From assembly GCF_000002425.4 (NCBI RefSeq), contig NC_037256.1:10527900-10591899 (forward strand): a stretch of 64,000 bases of DNA. Reading direction: 5' to 3'. The stretch is from Physcomitrium patens. Lineage: Eukaryota > Streptophyta > Bryopsida > Funariales > Funariaceae. Under the pieces are notes generated by a model, which saw only the letters and a program-made list of their open reading frames with translations, had not been told where the DNA came from and ran no database searches. Positions 37,697 through 49,700 of this stretch are shown one piece after another (the first letter of the stretch is position 1; the number at the start of each line of letters is the position of its first letter). Position numbers and translations under genes: made by a program.

Positions 37697-37939
37697 TTTT
37701 TATTATTTCTTTTGCTTCCTACTCCTATGGAGTTTTTGCGTTCTTATAGAGCTTCTTTATATACAACTTCTCTTGCATAAATCTTCTAATAAAAGATTAT
37801 TTTTTCTTATAAAAGTAACGTTGAATATATAAATTGTGTAAAAAATTACTGTCAAGGATAAGAAATTAATAAAAGTAAATATTTAAATGAGACTCACTCA
37901 AAGAAATATGACAAAATAGAATTTAGAAAAGTATGTAAA

Positions 37940-38400
37940 TTAAAAGGAAACTAGAATGGCTATTGCCAAAAGATAAAGAAACTAAAAACTCTTGAAACTA
38001 GATTAGAAATAAGAAAGGAATTGACAATAATGAAGAAGACTTTATTCTTGCTTCTATATATACTATCTACTTAGGATCTATGTGGTGACGTTCTATAAGA
38101 CCTCCAAAAACATGTTGACTCTGTATGATACATATCTTTATATACAAGGCAAGTTTTCTATATAGATGCCACATAGTTAGCTTGTTCTATAAGCTATCAA
38201 TACATGTGGGACATGAATAGCTTGTTGACCAAGTTTCTAACGTATTGATCAACTACAAACATATGTAAAGTCAAAATAACATCTAAGAAGCTTCTAAGAA
38301 GCTTTTTTAGAAGATATTAAGAAATTAATCTATTTTTACCTAATTCTACCTCTTCATATTACTTAAGTAACAATTAGAATAGATATTTATCCCTGACAAT
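37940..38400 (-). repeat. Repeat family B copy 3, inverted
   Basis: The plus-strand words 'atggctattgccaaaagataaagaaact', 'gaagaagactttattcttgc' and 'agcttgttgaccaagtttct' are reverse-complement matches to the family B copy at 39740-40140. Confidence 0.65.
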
Positions 38401-39739
38401 TGCATGGTTGGATGTTGTTAAATTATATGTTGTTTCATTTGAAAATGCATTAAGAACTTGGATATAAAGGTAGAATTGAATTTTGAAATTGTTGAAGAAA
38501 CTCTAATAAGTTTTGATTAACCAAGAATAATGTTATCTGATTCCAATTTAAGATATTTTAATGTTAATATAAAGTAATAAAAAATATTCTTTTTAATTAT
38601 CATAAACATGTACAAATTTTAATTTTTTTCTGTTACTTTTAATCTTTTGTAATTTTTGTTACAAATTTGTAATTCTTAAGTATATGATTGGATTGTAATT
38701 TTACAAATTTGTATAACAAAGCCAATATATCATACTAATGTCTCTTGACTGCTATCTTGAAAGTTAATAAAGAAATTCTAACAACAATTTTTTTCTTTCC
38801 AATTGATACTTATGGCTCAAAATTGATTTGTAGCTTGACCATTAAGGCTTCTAATTACGTACAAAGTCTTCTCTCATTCCAACTAAGAAATCTTTATATA
38901 TTACAAAAAACCTAATCAACGATAAAATTCCTTAAATATAGGACTTCCTTATAATTATGATTATATATTTCTTAATTACACTATTACAATGGCATGAGTA
39001 TTTACATAAGTTTATTATACAAAATTAATCATACACTCAAAAGATTCCAACTATATGTGTTGCTTGGAATGCATAAATCAACCAAAAATGCTACTTCTAA
39101 TTTTATTGTATAAAATCCAAATGGCGAAAACAAACTATGACTTGCAAACAAGCTTCTCTCAAACATCAATTCAATCAATCATTGGATTTTTTTAACATAA
39201 CCATATACTTAACTTTATTTTAGAGTCTATCATATCAAGTATTTACCTGATCTATCTTATTTTTACTATTTTATGGCCTTTTTAAGGAGATAGAAGTATT
39301 TTCATAGTAAATTACATCTGTGAATGAAAAATTACTAATTAGCTTTAATGTATTAGATATGAAGACAAACAAATAAATAAAGAAGCTTTCATAAAGTCTT
39401 GTTTAAATGGCTTGAATTCTTATTGAATTAAGATGGTAGAATATTAATTGAAAAATCATTTTTCGTTCATATTTTTATTATGTAATTGTATTGTAACACA
39501 ACAACATTATTAATCTTTAATGTGTTGAATATTGATATCTTTGGAAGATGCATCAAAGACTTCTTTCTTAGACCATATTGAAAAAAATTGACCAACACAG
39601 TATAAAAACTTCATCAAACATATGATGACAAGAGGAACAAGTAAAAAAAATTGGTGGCAGTTTGTCATAGATATACACATGTAAATCAATAATTATTTAT
39701 ATAATTTAGATAATAGTAGGTAAAAGTATGTCAATTCCA
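38401..39739. other. AT-rich sequence between two inverted family B copies
   Basis: No coding or RNA feature was recognised. The flanking family B copies face opposite ways, so this is not the inside of a simple LTR element. Confidence 0.45.
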
Positions 39740-40140
39740 TAATATCTTCTATAGAAACTTTATAAAAGATTCATAGATGCTGCTTTGACTTTATAGGTGT
39801 CTTTAATTGACTTTTTAGGTTAAAAACATGGTCAACAAGTTAGCCATGTGCCACACGTGTTGGTAGCTTGAAGAACAAGCTAATTATGTGGCTCACATGT
39901 AGAAAACTTGTCTTATAAGCTAAAGCATGTGTCTTGCAAAATCAACACATATTAAAGGTCATGTAGAACATTGCCACATAACTCTTGGTTAGATAATATA
40001 TATAGAGGTAAGAGTAAAGCCTTCTTCACTCTTGTCAACTCCTTTCTTGCTTTTAGTGTAGATTTAAGAGTCTCTAGTTTCTTTGTCATTTGGCAATAGC
40101 CATTCCAGTTTCTTTTTAATATACATACTACTTTATTTAT
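39740..40140 (+). repeat. Repeat family B copy 4
   Basis: This copy keeps the same orientation and word order as 3410-3800: 'gattcatagatgctgctttgac', 'ggtcaacaagttagccatgtg', 'gcaaaatcaacacat', 'gtaaagccttcttcactctt' and 'ggcaatagccattcc'. It is about 400 bp long. Of the four copies it seems to retain the most G and C. Confidence 0.65.
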
Positions 40141-40988
40141 ATTTTGCCACTTTTTCTTTTGATACAAAATTTTTAAGTTTATGCATCTTCTTCCAGTTCA
40201 TGTCCTTGACACAATCAAAACAAATTGTAGAACTTCTTTGTTTGTGGATTTGAAATTTAAAAGTGCTTGCAATTATCACAAAAAGATATTGGAGATCTTT
40301 GTCCTGCTAAATATCAATTCTTTAGATGAAAATTTTGACATGATGCTAAATGGTCATGAAACAACAATCATGTATAACTATTATGAGTGAAATATTAAAA
40401 AAAATTTATTAATAAAATACTTTTCAATAATCAATTTATATTTAGTACACACTTGTAAGTTTTACCAAATGCATTAGAAATCAAACATCAAGTTAGGACC
40501 ACCTAGATTATTAATAGTTTTATACTTAATTTTTTTGAAATAAATTATAAAACTTTATTTTTTATTTTCTATTATTAATTATACAAAATTTAGTTTATAA
40601 GTTTTGAAAATTTAGAAATAATCTCTATTCTAACAAATTTTATTAGTTAAGAAAGGAATATTAATTAATAGATATAAATTATAGAGGGTAAAATTGTACT
40701 CCAAATTATGGAAGAACCAAAGCAAGATTACTACATTAACTATAATATTATAAAATATTATTTTAAAGTTAATATATAATATTTTATTATAAAAATTATA
40801 GATATTGTTTATTTATTAAATATTTTTTATAATTAAAATATATCATATTTTTAAAAATTTGTAAAAAATTATTTTATGAATATATATATATATATAATGA
40901 GGTACTTGTGTCATCAAAATAAAAAGTTTTTATGATTTTATAAAAAACTATTTTTAATTTTCTTAATGAAACATATTTTATATATTCT

Positions 40989-41034
<46 letters not shown>

Positions 41035-41441
41035 ATTCTTTAAGAGATTAAGTTCAAAAATTATACATTAAAAATTCCATTTACATAATATTAAGTTGTA
41101 ATTATGTTATTGACATAAGTGATTCATAAATGTAATTTTACCGAATCTTTGAAACATATAGTCTCTTTTTAACTGAAAAGTTTGAAAAAAGATTATTGTT
41201 TATGCTTCATAACAATTCTCAAAATATTTACAAATTTATAAACTTTTGATTGTGAAAGAAAATACTTGATGCAAGTCTAATTTGCTTTAATTATTTACAA
41301 AAAAGCGAGATTTTTCGTAAGATATAAAGGACACAAGTTTTTCTCTCAATACCTCATGGATATACATACAACCACTGTTTGATAAACCTCAACGATAAAA
41401 ACACTTCATGCATTCTTCAGAAGCATGCGTTTTGTATATTC
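40141..41441. other. AT-rich stretch with TA runs
   Basis: There is no gene I can support. TA runs lie at about 40880-40897 and 40993-41029. Confidence 0.45.
40993..41029. repeat. (TA)n microsatellite
   Basis: An alternating TA run of about 37 bp; a shorter one lies at about 40880-40897. Confidence 0.9.
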
Positions 41442-41903
41442 TCATCCATCAACACCACATCCATCCATCCACATCCATCCATCCACATCCATCCACATCC
41501 ATCCATCCACATCCATCCATCCACATCCATCCACATCCATCCACACCACATCCACCCATCCACATCCATCCACACCACATCCACCCATCTACATCCATCC
41601 ACATCGATCCACACCACATCCACCCATCCACATCCATCCACATCCATCCACACCACATCCACCCATCCACATCCATCCACACCACATCCACCCATCCACA
41701 TCCATCCACATCCATCCACACCACATCTATCCACACCACATCCATCCACATCCATCCACACCACACCCATCCACACCCATCCATCCACATCCATCCACAT
41801 CCATCTACACCACATCCATCCACATCCATCTACACCACATCCATCCACATCACACCACATCCATCCACGCCACATCCATCCACGCCACATCCATCCATGC
41901 ACA
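41442..41903. repeat. CCATC/CACAT minisatellite
   Basis: About 460 bp are built from the words catccatcca, catccacat and ccacaccacat, arranged in higher-order units of about 10-24 bp. All plus-strand frames read as His/Pro/Ser/Thr/Ile repeats and the minus strand as Trp/Met/Asp/Gly/Val repeats. This is a consequence of the repeat and not evidence of genes. Confidence 0.9.
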
Positions 41904-41918
41904 TTAATCCAGACGCTG

Positions 41919-41951
41919 AGTTTTTTTCAAAAAACATTTTTTGAAAAAACT
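41919..41951. repeat. 33-bp near-perfect palindrome
   Basis: agtttttttcaaaaaa and its reverse complement are separated by 2 bp, so either strand can fold into a stem of about 15 bp. The 10-bp word atccagacgc lies just before it and again at 41958-41967 followed by a second T run. Confidence 0.85.
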
Positions 41952-43774
41952 AAGTAATCCAGACGCAGTAGTTTTTTTCACATCAGCCATCCATGCGCTA
42001 ATTCATTCATCCACGAGGAATTCGCCCCCACACAAGTGCGTCCCCTAACCCTACTGACGACTGCGTCTCGCACATGGGAACAGCCGAGCAGGGAAAAGGT
42101 GACGCCGCAAGGGAGGAGGAGCAGTAGAACGCACGGGGACAGTAAGAAGGAGGGAGATTAAGCTCTTACATCTGCACTGTAGCGCCAGCCCGGCTATGGC
42201 CGAATCCAACGGAAGAATCCCACACACACACACATTCTTCATTGCCCTTCCCTGCCCTGCCAGGCAGCCACTCTCATCCGGCCGGTAACTGGGTAACTCG
42301 GTCCTTCCAGGCTCCCTCTCTGCTGTCATTGACGCAGACTGGAAGACCCCCTCCCTCTACGGAATCGCGCACAAATGTCGCTCTGTTCACCTCAACATGA
42401 TGCAAATCGGTAGATTGGTGGCATCGGACCTCGCCTCCGCAAAGTGGAGAAACCCTGCGGAGTTACTGCTCCGCGACCAAATTTTGAATTTCTCTAGTCA
42501 TGTTCACTATGTGAAGATATATCCCCGACGGATCTAGGGTTTCATAAGATTCACGTTTGAACTGGCGGAGGCCGTTTTGGGAGTGGTGCCGTCGTCGTTT
42601 TCCGTTTCGCTATGGCCAGGATCTTATGACTGTGTTGCTGGCGAGGTCTTGTAAATGTATTGCTGCTGGGGGGTTAGTGAGTTGTGGAGCAGGTAGGCGG
42701 GAGGGTTCCACGTGACTACATTGGATATGGATGTACTGATTAAGACTGCTTGAAAGAGTTGGCGGTGTGTTGGTTTGTTCTTCTCGTTCTTGCCTACGAA
42801 TTCGTGATGAAGCATCCGATCATCATTATGTCTTTGCTGATGAAGTGCGCTGCTCTGAGACTGTGTATTGATCTGATTCTGTAGCCGGGAAGCTCTGCGT
42901 CGTTCTCTCATCAGCATTGTCTTCATGATTTGAGGACAAGTCCGTTTGGCGACCAGGTTTGTTTCTACGAAATGTCTTGATTGAATTCAAACATGCTGTT
43001 GGTCGGTTATAAGGTCTCGGAACAGGGTACAGTGGCGTGGTTCTGAGGTGCCGGAAGTTGAGGGTGGAGGCTTGACGACGTGGTTGTGTTCGTGATCAGT
43101 CTCCTTCCTACAGATTTGTAAATTAGAACTCATGGGTTTAGGCTCCCGGCCTGTGTCGTCTTCCTGGACGTCTCTTATTTCCTTCTCTGGGTCCTAGTTG
43201 TTTCTCTTGAAAGACTTTTGTGCCTGATGATGAAGTTGTGCATTAGGGAGAGTTTGGTTCGGATGATTGTCTAGCAGGGACATAAAGTGTTCGCGTTAAC
43301 GCTGCCAATCGCCTTGAAGTCTATGTTTTGTAGACGCATTTGTACCCCTCCTTCTTCTCACTTCTCCACTTTTAGTATTTCAATTTATATCGGCGAGTTC
43401 AAAGAGAACCAGTAACTATGTTTCTGAGGGTTCATTTTCGACTGCAGTTCTGCAACTCACACACAACTTGAAGTATTCGCTGGTTTTCATCCAACGATCA
43501 TAATAACCTGTAGGGTGCGAATTTCGCAGAATTTCAGCCATGATCATGGGCGGACTTGAAAGGAATGAGTTGACATTGCTGTGCGAATGGTAGCATGGGC
43601 TTTTTGAATTGTGCATTGTCACCCAACTCGAAAGCCAGCGTCATGACAAAAGCGAAGTCGTTCTTTGTTTTCTGGCGATTCTCAAATTGCGGTGGTAAGT
43701 AACAGAAAGTAGCGGGGGCTGTCTGTTGAACTTTGACGGCTCCTCTCTCAGCGTGGTAGGTCTGCAATACCAAG
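41952..43774 (+). promoter_or_regulatory. Upstream and 5' leader region of the callose synthase gene
   Basis: Composition becomes gene-like from about 41990. No coding sequence was recognised on either strand. The region probably holds the promoter and a long, possibly intron-containing, 5' untranslated region ending just before the ATG at 43775. A small CA run lies at 42222-42233. Confidence 0.4.
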
Positions 43775-46700
43775 ATGGAAAACCCGGATATGGCTTATCC
43801 AGTGTACAACATCTTGCCGGTGGATGATCCATCAGCTGACCATGCGGGGATGTCATTTCCTGAGGTAAGTGGAACCTGTATTTTCCACTCGACAGGGTTC
43901 ATGTATAATTGAGCAGAACAAAGATTCGATAATCTAGATTGGCCTGTAGGACCCCACTAAGGTTGATAGAACTGTGCGAATTTTAATTTGAAAACCCATC
44001 TTAAGATGTGATTCCGTGGTGATGCTTCACCTAAATCATGTTTATTGAATATTTTGATGACTTCAAAGAACACATTGTTGGAAAATGTAAGCAATCTTGA
44101 CATTGAGTTCTTATTTATTTATATTTTTATAATACTCATTTTTGAATCTCTGGGATTGTTCAGGTAAAAGCAGCAATTACGGCTTTGAAAAAGGTTGACG
44201 ATTTGCCTATGCCACCAGATGTAGCCTGGACACCTGATATGGACATGCTGAGTTGGCTTGGTAGTTTCTTTGGTTTCCAGGTGCATACTCTGCTCATGCT
44301 GTAATTAGGTCTCTTTGTTTCCTTGCTAGTATTAGTTTCCAATTTTACTTTGACAAGAATGAATTTTTTTCATGATCAAGCTATGTGCATACTTCTTGCT
44401 GAGCAATAGATCTTTGAATGTTGTGGAGTCTCTGCACTGTCTTTCCAGCTGAGTCATCCAATAACAAATGTTTTCTCTTTTGAGCATGTGAGCAGGCAGA
44501 TAATGTGAAGAATCAGCGGGAGCATCTTGTCCTGCTTCTTTCGAATGGAATGATGCAGTTGTATCATGCTGGGCCAACCTTTGAAACAGTTTGTACCGTC
44601 TCTTGTGTTATCCTATGCATTTGAAAAGCTTTGTCAATGCATTGCTTTGTGGCTAATTTACAGAGTCGACTAGTTTCCGCGAGAAACACACCCATGCCAA
44701 ACGGGGTTCATTCAATAACTTGTCTGCAAATAACATACTGCCTAGAGAGATTTTCTGAATCATTATGAGAATGTTGCAAGGATTGTAACACAAGAGTATC
44801 ACCCTATATCTTACACCTCCACTGGTTTTGAGCGGTTTAGTTGAATGTTTTTGACAGTATTCACGATGATTATCGTTCTTTCTTGTTGCATTGAAGAAAC
44901 CATCGTAAAACCTTTTCTTGTGAATGCATGCGTTTTTCCTGTGTTAGAATTCTAAAAGTATTTAATTGCTGACACCATTTTCTTCGGTGGTTGCAGCTGG
45001 AAGCTAGTATTGTTAGAAAGACCCGAAAGAAGGTGACGGAGAATTATGTTAGTTGGTGCAAATTTATCGGACGCAAACACCACTTGAAGTGAGGCATCAA
45101 AGCAGATTTTAACTTTAGTATGTCAATTTTCTATGTTGTAATACACTTGTAATTTTATTAAGGTACCCGCTCATTTTGATGGGCTTCTGCTAAGGGTGGC
45201 TGTAACCTGTCCTAAACCAAAGAACGCGCGTCTTCGTACGAGTCATTTATAACTGCTTTTCAGTTGTTTAAGACATGTTCTGTAAATCTTAGTAATGTCG
45301 TAGCTAATGTGTTTTACTTATTTTTAATTGTGGAGCGTCCAAGTTTCCTATCACTATTTATGTATGTAGGTAACTTCTTATTCATGGTTGATAATGTTAA
45401 AAGGTTGCCAGATGGAAAGCATACTGAACATTTTGACGAAAGACGGGAGTTGATCTATATATGTTTGTACCTTCTAATTTGGGGAGAAGCAGCCAACTTG
45501 AGATTCATGCCCGAGTGTTTGTGTTTCATCTATCACCACGTAATATTCTGCACTATTTCTAGTTCTCTTCTTTGCAGACTTTAAACCCTATCGAGTTACT
45601 GTGAGAGCTCGGAATCTCCCATGGAGTTCCATAATCTTTGTGAATCTTGAATTGTGATTCAAACTTCAAGGCCTTTCTTATGCGACCCATATAATCCTCT
45701 CTGAATATTTGCAGAATGTTCGTCAATCTTCGTATATTTCTTATGAATTTGTGATGGTTTACTTCCTAGGGAACTTCTTTCTACTTCTATACCTTCTCAT
45801 TAGAAACGATTTTGGTAAGTTTTCTGATAAGATTGAGCGACTCTTTTCGGATCCTTTGTTTGTCTGCAGATGCTCGGCGAACTGAATAGGTTACTAGAAT
45901 TTTCTGGAGCAGATGACGTGCTTGCTGTGATGCCTACCTACACGGGAGTTAATGGTTTTCTTAATCATGTTGTTGTTCCTCTCTATACTATTTTGAAATT
46001 GGTAGGTTTTTGTATTCCATTTCTGAGTAACGCGTTTCTTTTTCTCTTTCTGCGAATTCTGTGTAGATGATACTTCAAATACTCAGATTCTATGTCCATA
46101 TTCCACAGCTTCTCAAAGAAGCCCTTCAACTGGGAAATTAGTAGACATTTTAAATGTATCTTAAAATTGCTTACAGAATCAAGTTTTTTTAAGAAACCTC
46201 TTCAAGCTTTTATCTGTGTAAAACGTCATCCACACACTTCTTGTTGATTGCACAATCTTGTTGATTTGTGTTACTTTGCTGAAGTTTAAGCAGTAGGTCT
46301 TTTGGAATTACAGGAGGCGGATTCTAATAATAATGGGACAGCCCCTCACTCTTCATGGCGAAACTATGACGATCTTAATGAATATTTTTGGTATGTATTA
46401 AATTAAGTATTTGATGTTGTTGTCATTGTTAAATTAGACTATGTTTCGCCTTCTTTCTTTTGGATGAAGCAGCGCTTCACAGTGTTCCTGTTCATTGCCA
46501 TCTGCCTTACATTTCTTGCACTAGTTTCACTCTTGTTCAATTGTTTGCAGGACTTCACGTTGTTTCAAACAGCTTCAATGGCCTCTGCAAACTAAGAGTA
46601 GTTATCTTGTTGAGCCTAGGCGAGAGAAAGGTTACCTTGTAAGCTCCGTACTGTGCAGTCTGATTTACTCCTGCACTTATCTGGGAATTCTGATTCTTAT

Positions 46701-49700
46701 GTTCCGTTGTTTCTTGTTGTCATATACTAAGGCTAGCTACGGGCTTTTGACTATGAGCTTTCAGCCTATTCTGAATAATTGGTGCCTACGAGTCGGAGTC
46801 TGTATTTCAGTGAAATCCTCTGATAGGCTTGTTGGTACTTGTAGAGCCGTGGGAGGAAACCGCAAAGTGAAAAGGTGGGGAAAACTGGATTCGTTGAACA
46901 GCGGTCATTCTGGTATATCTTTCGGAGCTTCGATAAGTTGTGGATAGGTTATCTTCTTATGCTGCAGGTAAGATTTTCTAGAGCTCTAATCTGATTTGAA
47001 ATTCGAGACGTCAATCAACAACTGCTTTTAGGGGATAAGACTAATGTTCATCCTTTTTGATTATTAATCTCCTAAAGTTTTTTCTTTTTTTTTTCTTTTT
47101 TTTTCTGCACATCATCACTTTTTGACAGTTTCCTATGAAACCACTTCGGGGATGTCTTGTCTCGAATGTGCTCGCGTCCCCAGTATCCTAGAAACTTCCT
47201 GATAAGTTGCTGGGTGACCATTGCATTGAAAGCATTACCTTCTAATCCTTACAGTGTATCTTTTTGTCGTTGTCTAACCTCGTAATATGTTTTTCTTGTC
47301 AGGCTTCTGTTGTGTTGCTGTGGCACAACGGTGGGGCTCCATGGATTGAATTGCAAAAGCCAGATCCTTTCGCACGTTTCATGAGTATATTTATCAGTTG
47401 GGCTCTTCTACGCTTTTTACAAGGTATTTTCTTTACCCGAAGATCAAAGTAAAATGACGCGCCTTTTTTCGTCGTTTTCAAGTTCTGCTTATTTCAGGAC
47501 TTCGACACAAGCTTATGGCAAATGAGTCATTTACTGCCAAAATATTTCATTCGAGGGGTCATAACATACTTTTGTTGAACGGGTTCCATGTCAATCCTCA
47601 ACCAATGTACTGGATTGTACACTTAAAATGAATTGTGAGGAAGTCCGTGCGGCTTTTAGTTTGTGGACGAGATACATCATGACTAGTGTTCCCTTGGAGC
47701 CTTGAATCTTGGATAACAAATATCGTTGGTAATCACCAGTTGCGTAGAAATTTGCATTAGTTTCGACAATGTCCACTAATTATCATTGCTTTGATGTAGG
47801 ATTGTTGGATGTGGGGAGTCAATATAGCCTGGTTTCAAAAGATACAAAACTTATTGGTGTTCGCATGGTTCTCAAGCTTCTGGTAGCAGCTACATGGGCC
47901 ATCCTTTTCATCATCTATTACAGGTTCCCATCTTAGAGCTGATCCCTATTTCCGATAATGAATCTTGAATGCCTCTATCTGGTGCAACTGAGTCTGACAA
48001 CTCAGACACAGATGGAGTGGTTGGAAATGAGTGAACAAGGTACAAGTCCAAGTCGGTGTTAACATGTCTGTCCTAGTGGTGTTTGCAGCAATACGTTCTG
48101 AACTTGGTCATTATCGACCTTACCTATTTAATTATGTTCAACCTGCAAATGATTTTCATTACGAAATTTTGTGCCTATGTTTTTTGTTTGAGCAGAAGGA
48201 TGTGGTGGCAGCGGAACATCGATCAGTACTGGACTGAAATTGCAAACCAAAAGTTGTATGAGTTCTTGTACATTGCTGCAGCCTTTATTGTACCGGAGGT
48301 CCTAGCTATTTTACTATTTATTGTACCATGGGTGCGTAATTTCGTTGAGACCTCAACTTGGAAAGTATTTCATCTCATGACTTGGTGGTTTCAGGTAAGC
48401 AACTACAGCTCTCCTGTAGATCGTGTGAATACGAATCCAACGTTTTCCGTCCATGCTCCGTTAAGTGCTTAATTTGTGCTAATTTATGTCTGGTTTAATC
48501 GTAACTCCTCATCTTAAATGCATTTTATGTTAGCTGTAGGTCAACTCATGCCTTCATGTTCCTCAAACAAAACTGTATTTTTTTGCGTGAGTGCCGTTTT
48601 CTTTGATTTAGTTTAAAACTTTTAGGGCCTGTGATTGATAGCTTCGCTTACGTTGAGAATACCACAATAAAACTGTCTGATATTTTCTCCTGCATCATCA
48701 GTTTCAGTGAGATCAAATACGATGGTTTTAAACTTCTGGTTGCCATGCTGCAGTCACGTGGTTATGTTGGTCGAGGTCTTCGTGAAGGTATCATGGACAA
48801 CGTGAGGTGAGTACTATTCAGGTCTCGCCAGCGGATTTGTTTTGTATTAAGGGCTTCTTATGGCTTCAGTATCAGCATTTGTATTATTTTGTTTATTTCT
48901 TTTGATTTCAGATGCCCTGTCCTGAGTATGTGCTGTAGATGTAAGCTATGTTGAAACCTCAGTTAGCTTGCATTATACGTCCGCAGGTATACCCTATTTT
49001 GGGCATGCGTCCTTACATCCAAATTCGCTTTCAGCTATTGGCTCCAGGTAGTCCACTGTTTTGTTAGTAAGATTGGGCTTGAATTTATGGACCCAACTTG
49101 TTGATTATTGATTATCCTCTTCTCATTCTGATGGTAACTGATTCGTTAGTACATTTCGGGAAGGCGTACTCAAGTTTTCGAGATATTACCATGGATACTG
49201 AACTTGTTTGCCTTGATAACCTTTCTATGTGAACAGATTAGACCTTTAATTGCACCAACAAAACAGATCCTTGAAGCCACCGACGTCAGATACAAGTGGC
49301 ACGAGTTTTTTCCAGATGGTAAATTTTCTACCTCTTTGATTTTAGTTCAGTTTCATGATCTTATTTCGTTGCCTAATGTTTTGCAGTGGATACCAACAGT
49401 GCCTCATTCTGATTATGCATCTCGTGTTCTTCATGTGAATCTCAGTGTCTACCCATTTGAGCTGGATTCTACTGCGTCAAACCCCTGCCTCTGACGTGTC
49501 CTCTTTTGTCTTCTAGGTAATCGAGCGGCTGTAGTTGCGCTGTGGGCTCCTGTTCTTATGGTGAGTTGATGTTGACCTAGAAGTTGCTTCTACTTAAGAT
49601 GCAACTGTTCCGTCTAGAATTGGTGGATTTCATTATTAGTGCAGCGGAAAATTATCACCCGCCTTTTGCAGATCCTCGCAAAGGATTTTCATTCAGAGGT

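Noticed and set aside
41442..41903. CRISPR-like array
   Set aside because: The units are short, contiguous and without unique spacers, and the genome is eukaryotic.
41379..41957. Long open frames on both strands rich in His/Pro/Ser or Trp/Met/Asp/Gly
   Set aside because: They are translations of the CCATC/CACAT minisatellite in every frame; no start context, introns or non-repeat sequence supports a protein.
46631..46844. Callose synthase exon 8 ending at 46630
   Set aside because: That end is phase 1 and no acceptor fits; extending to the strong donor after 46638 gives phase 0 and joins the next exon exactly.
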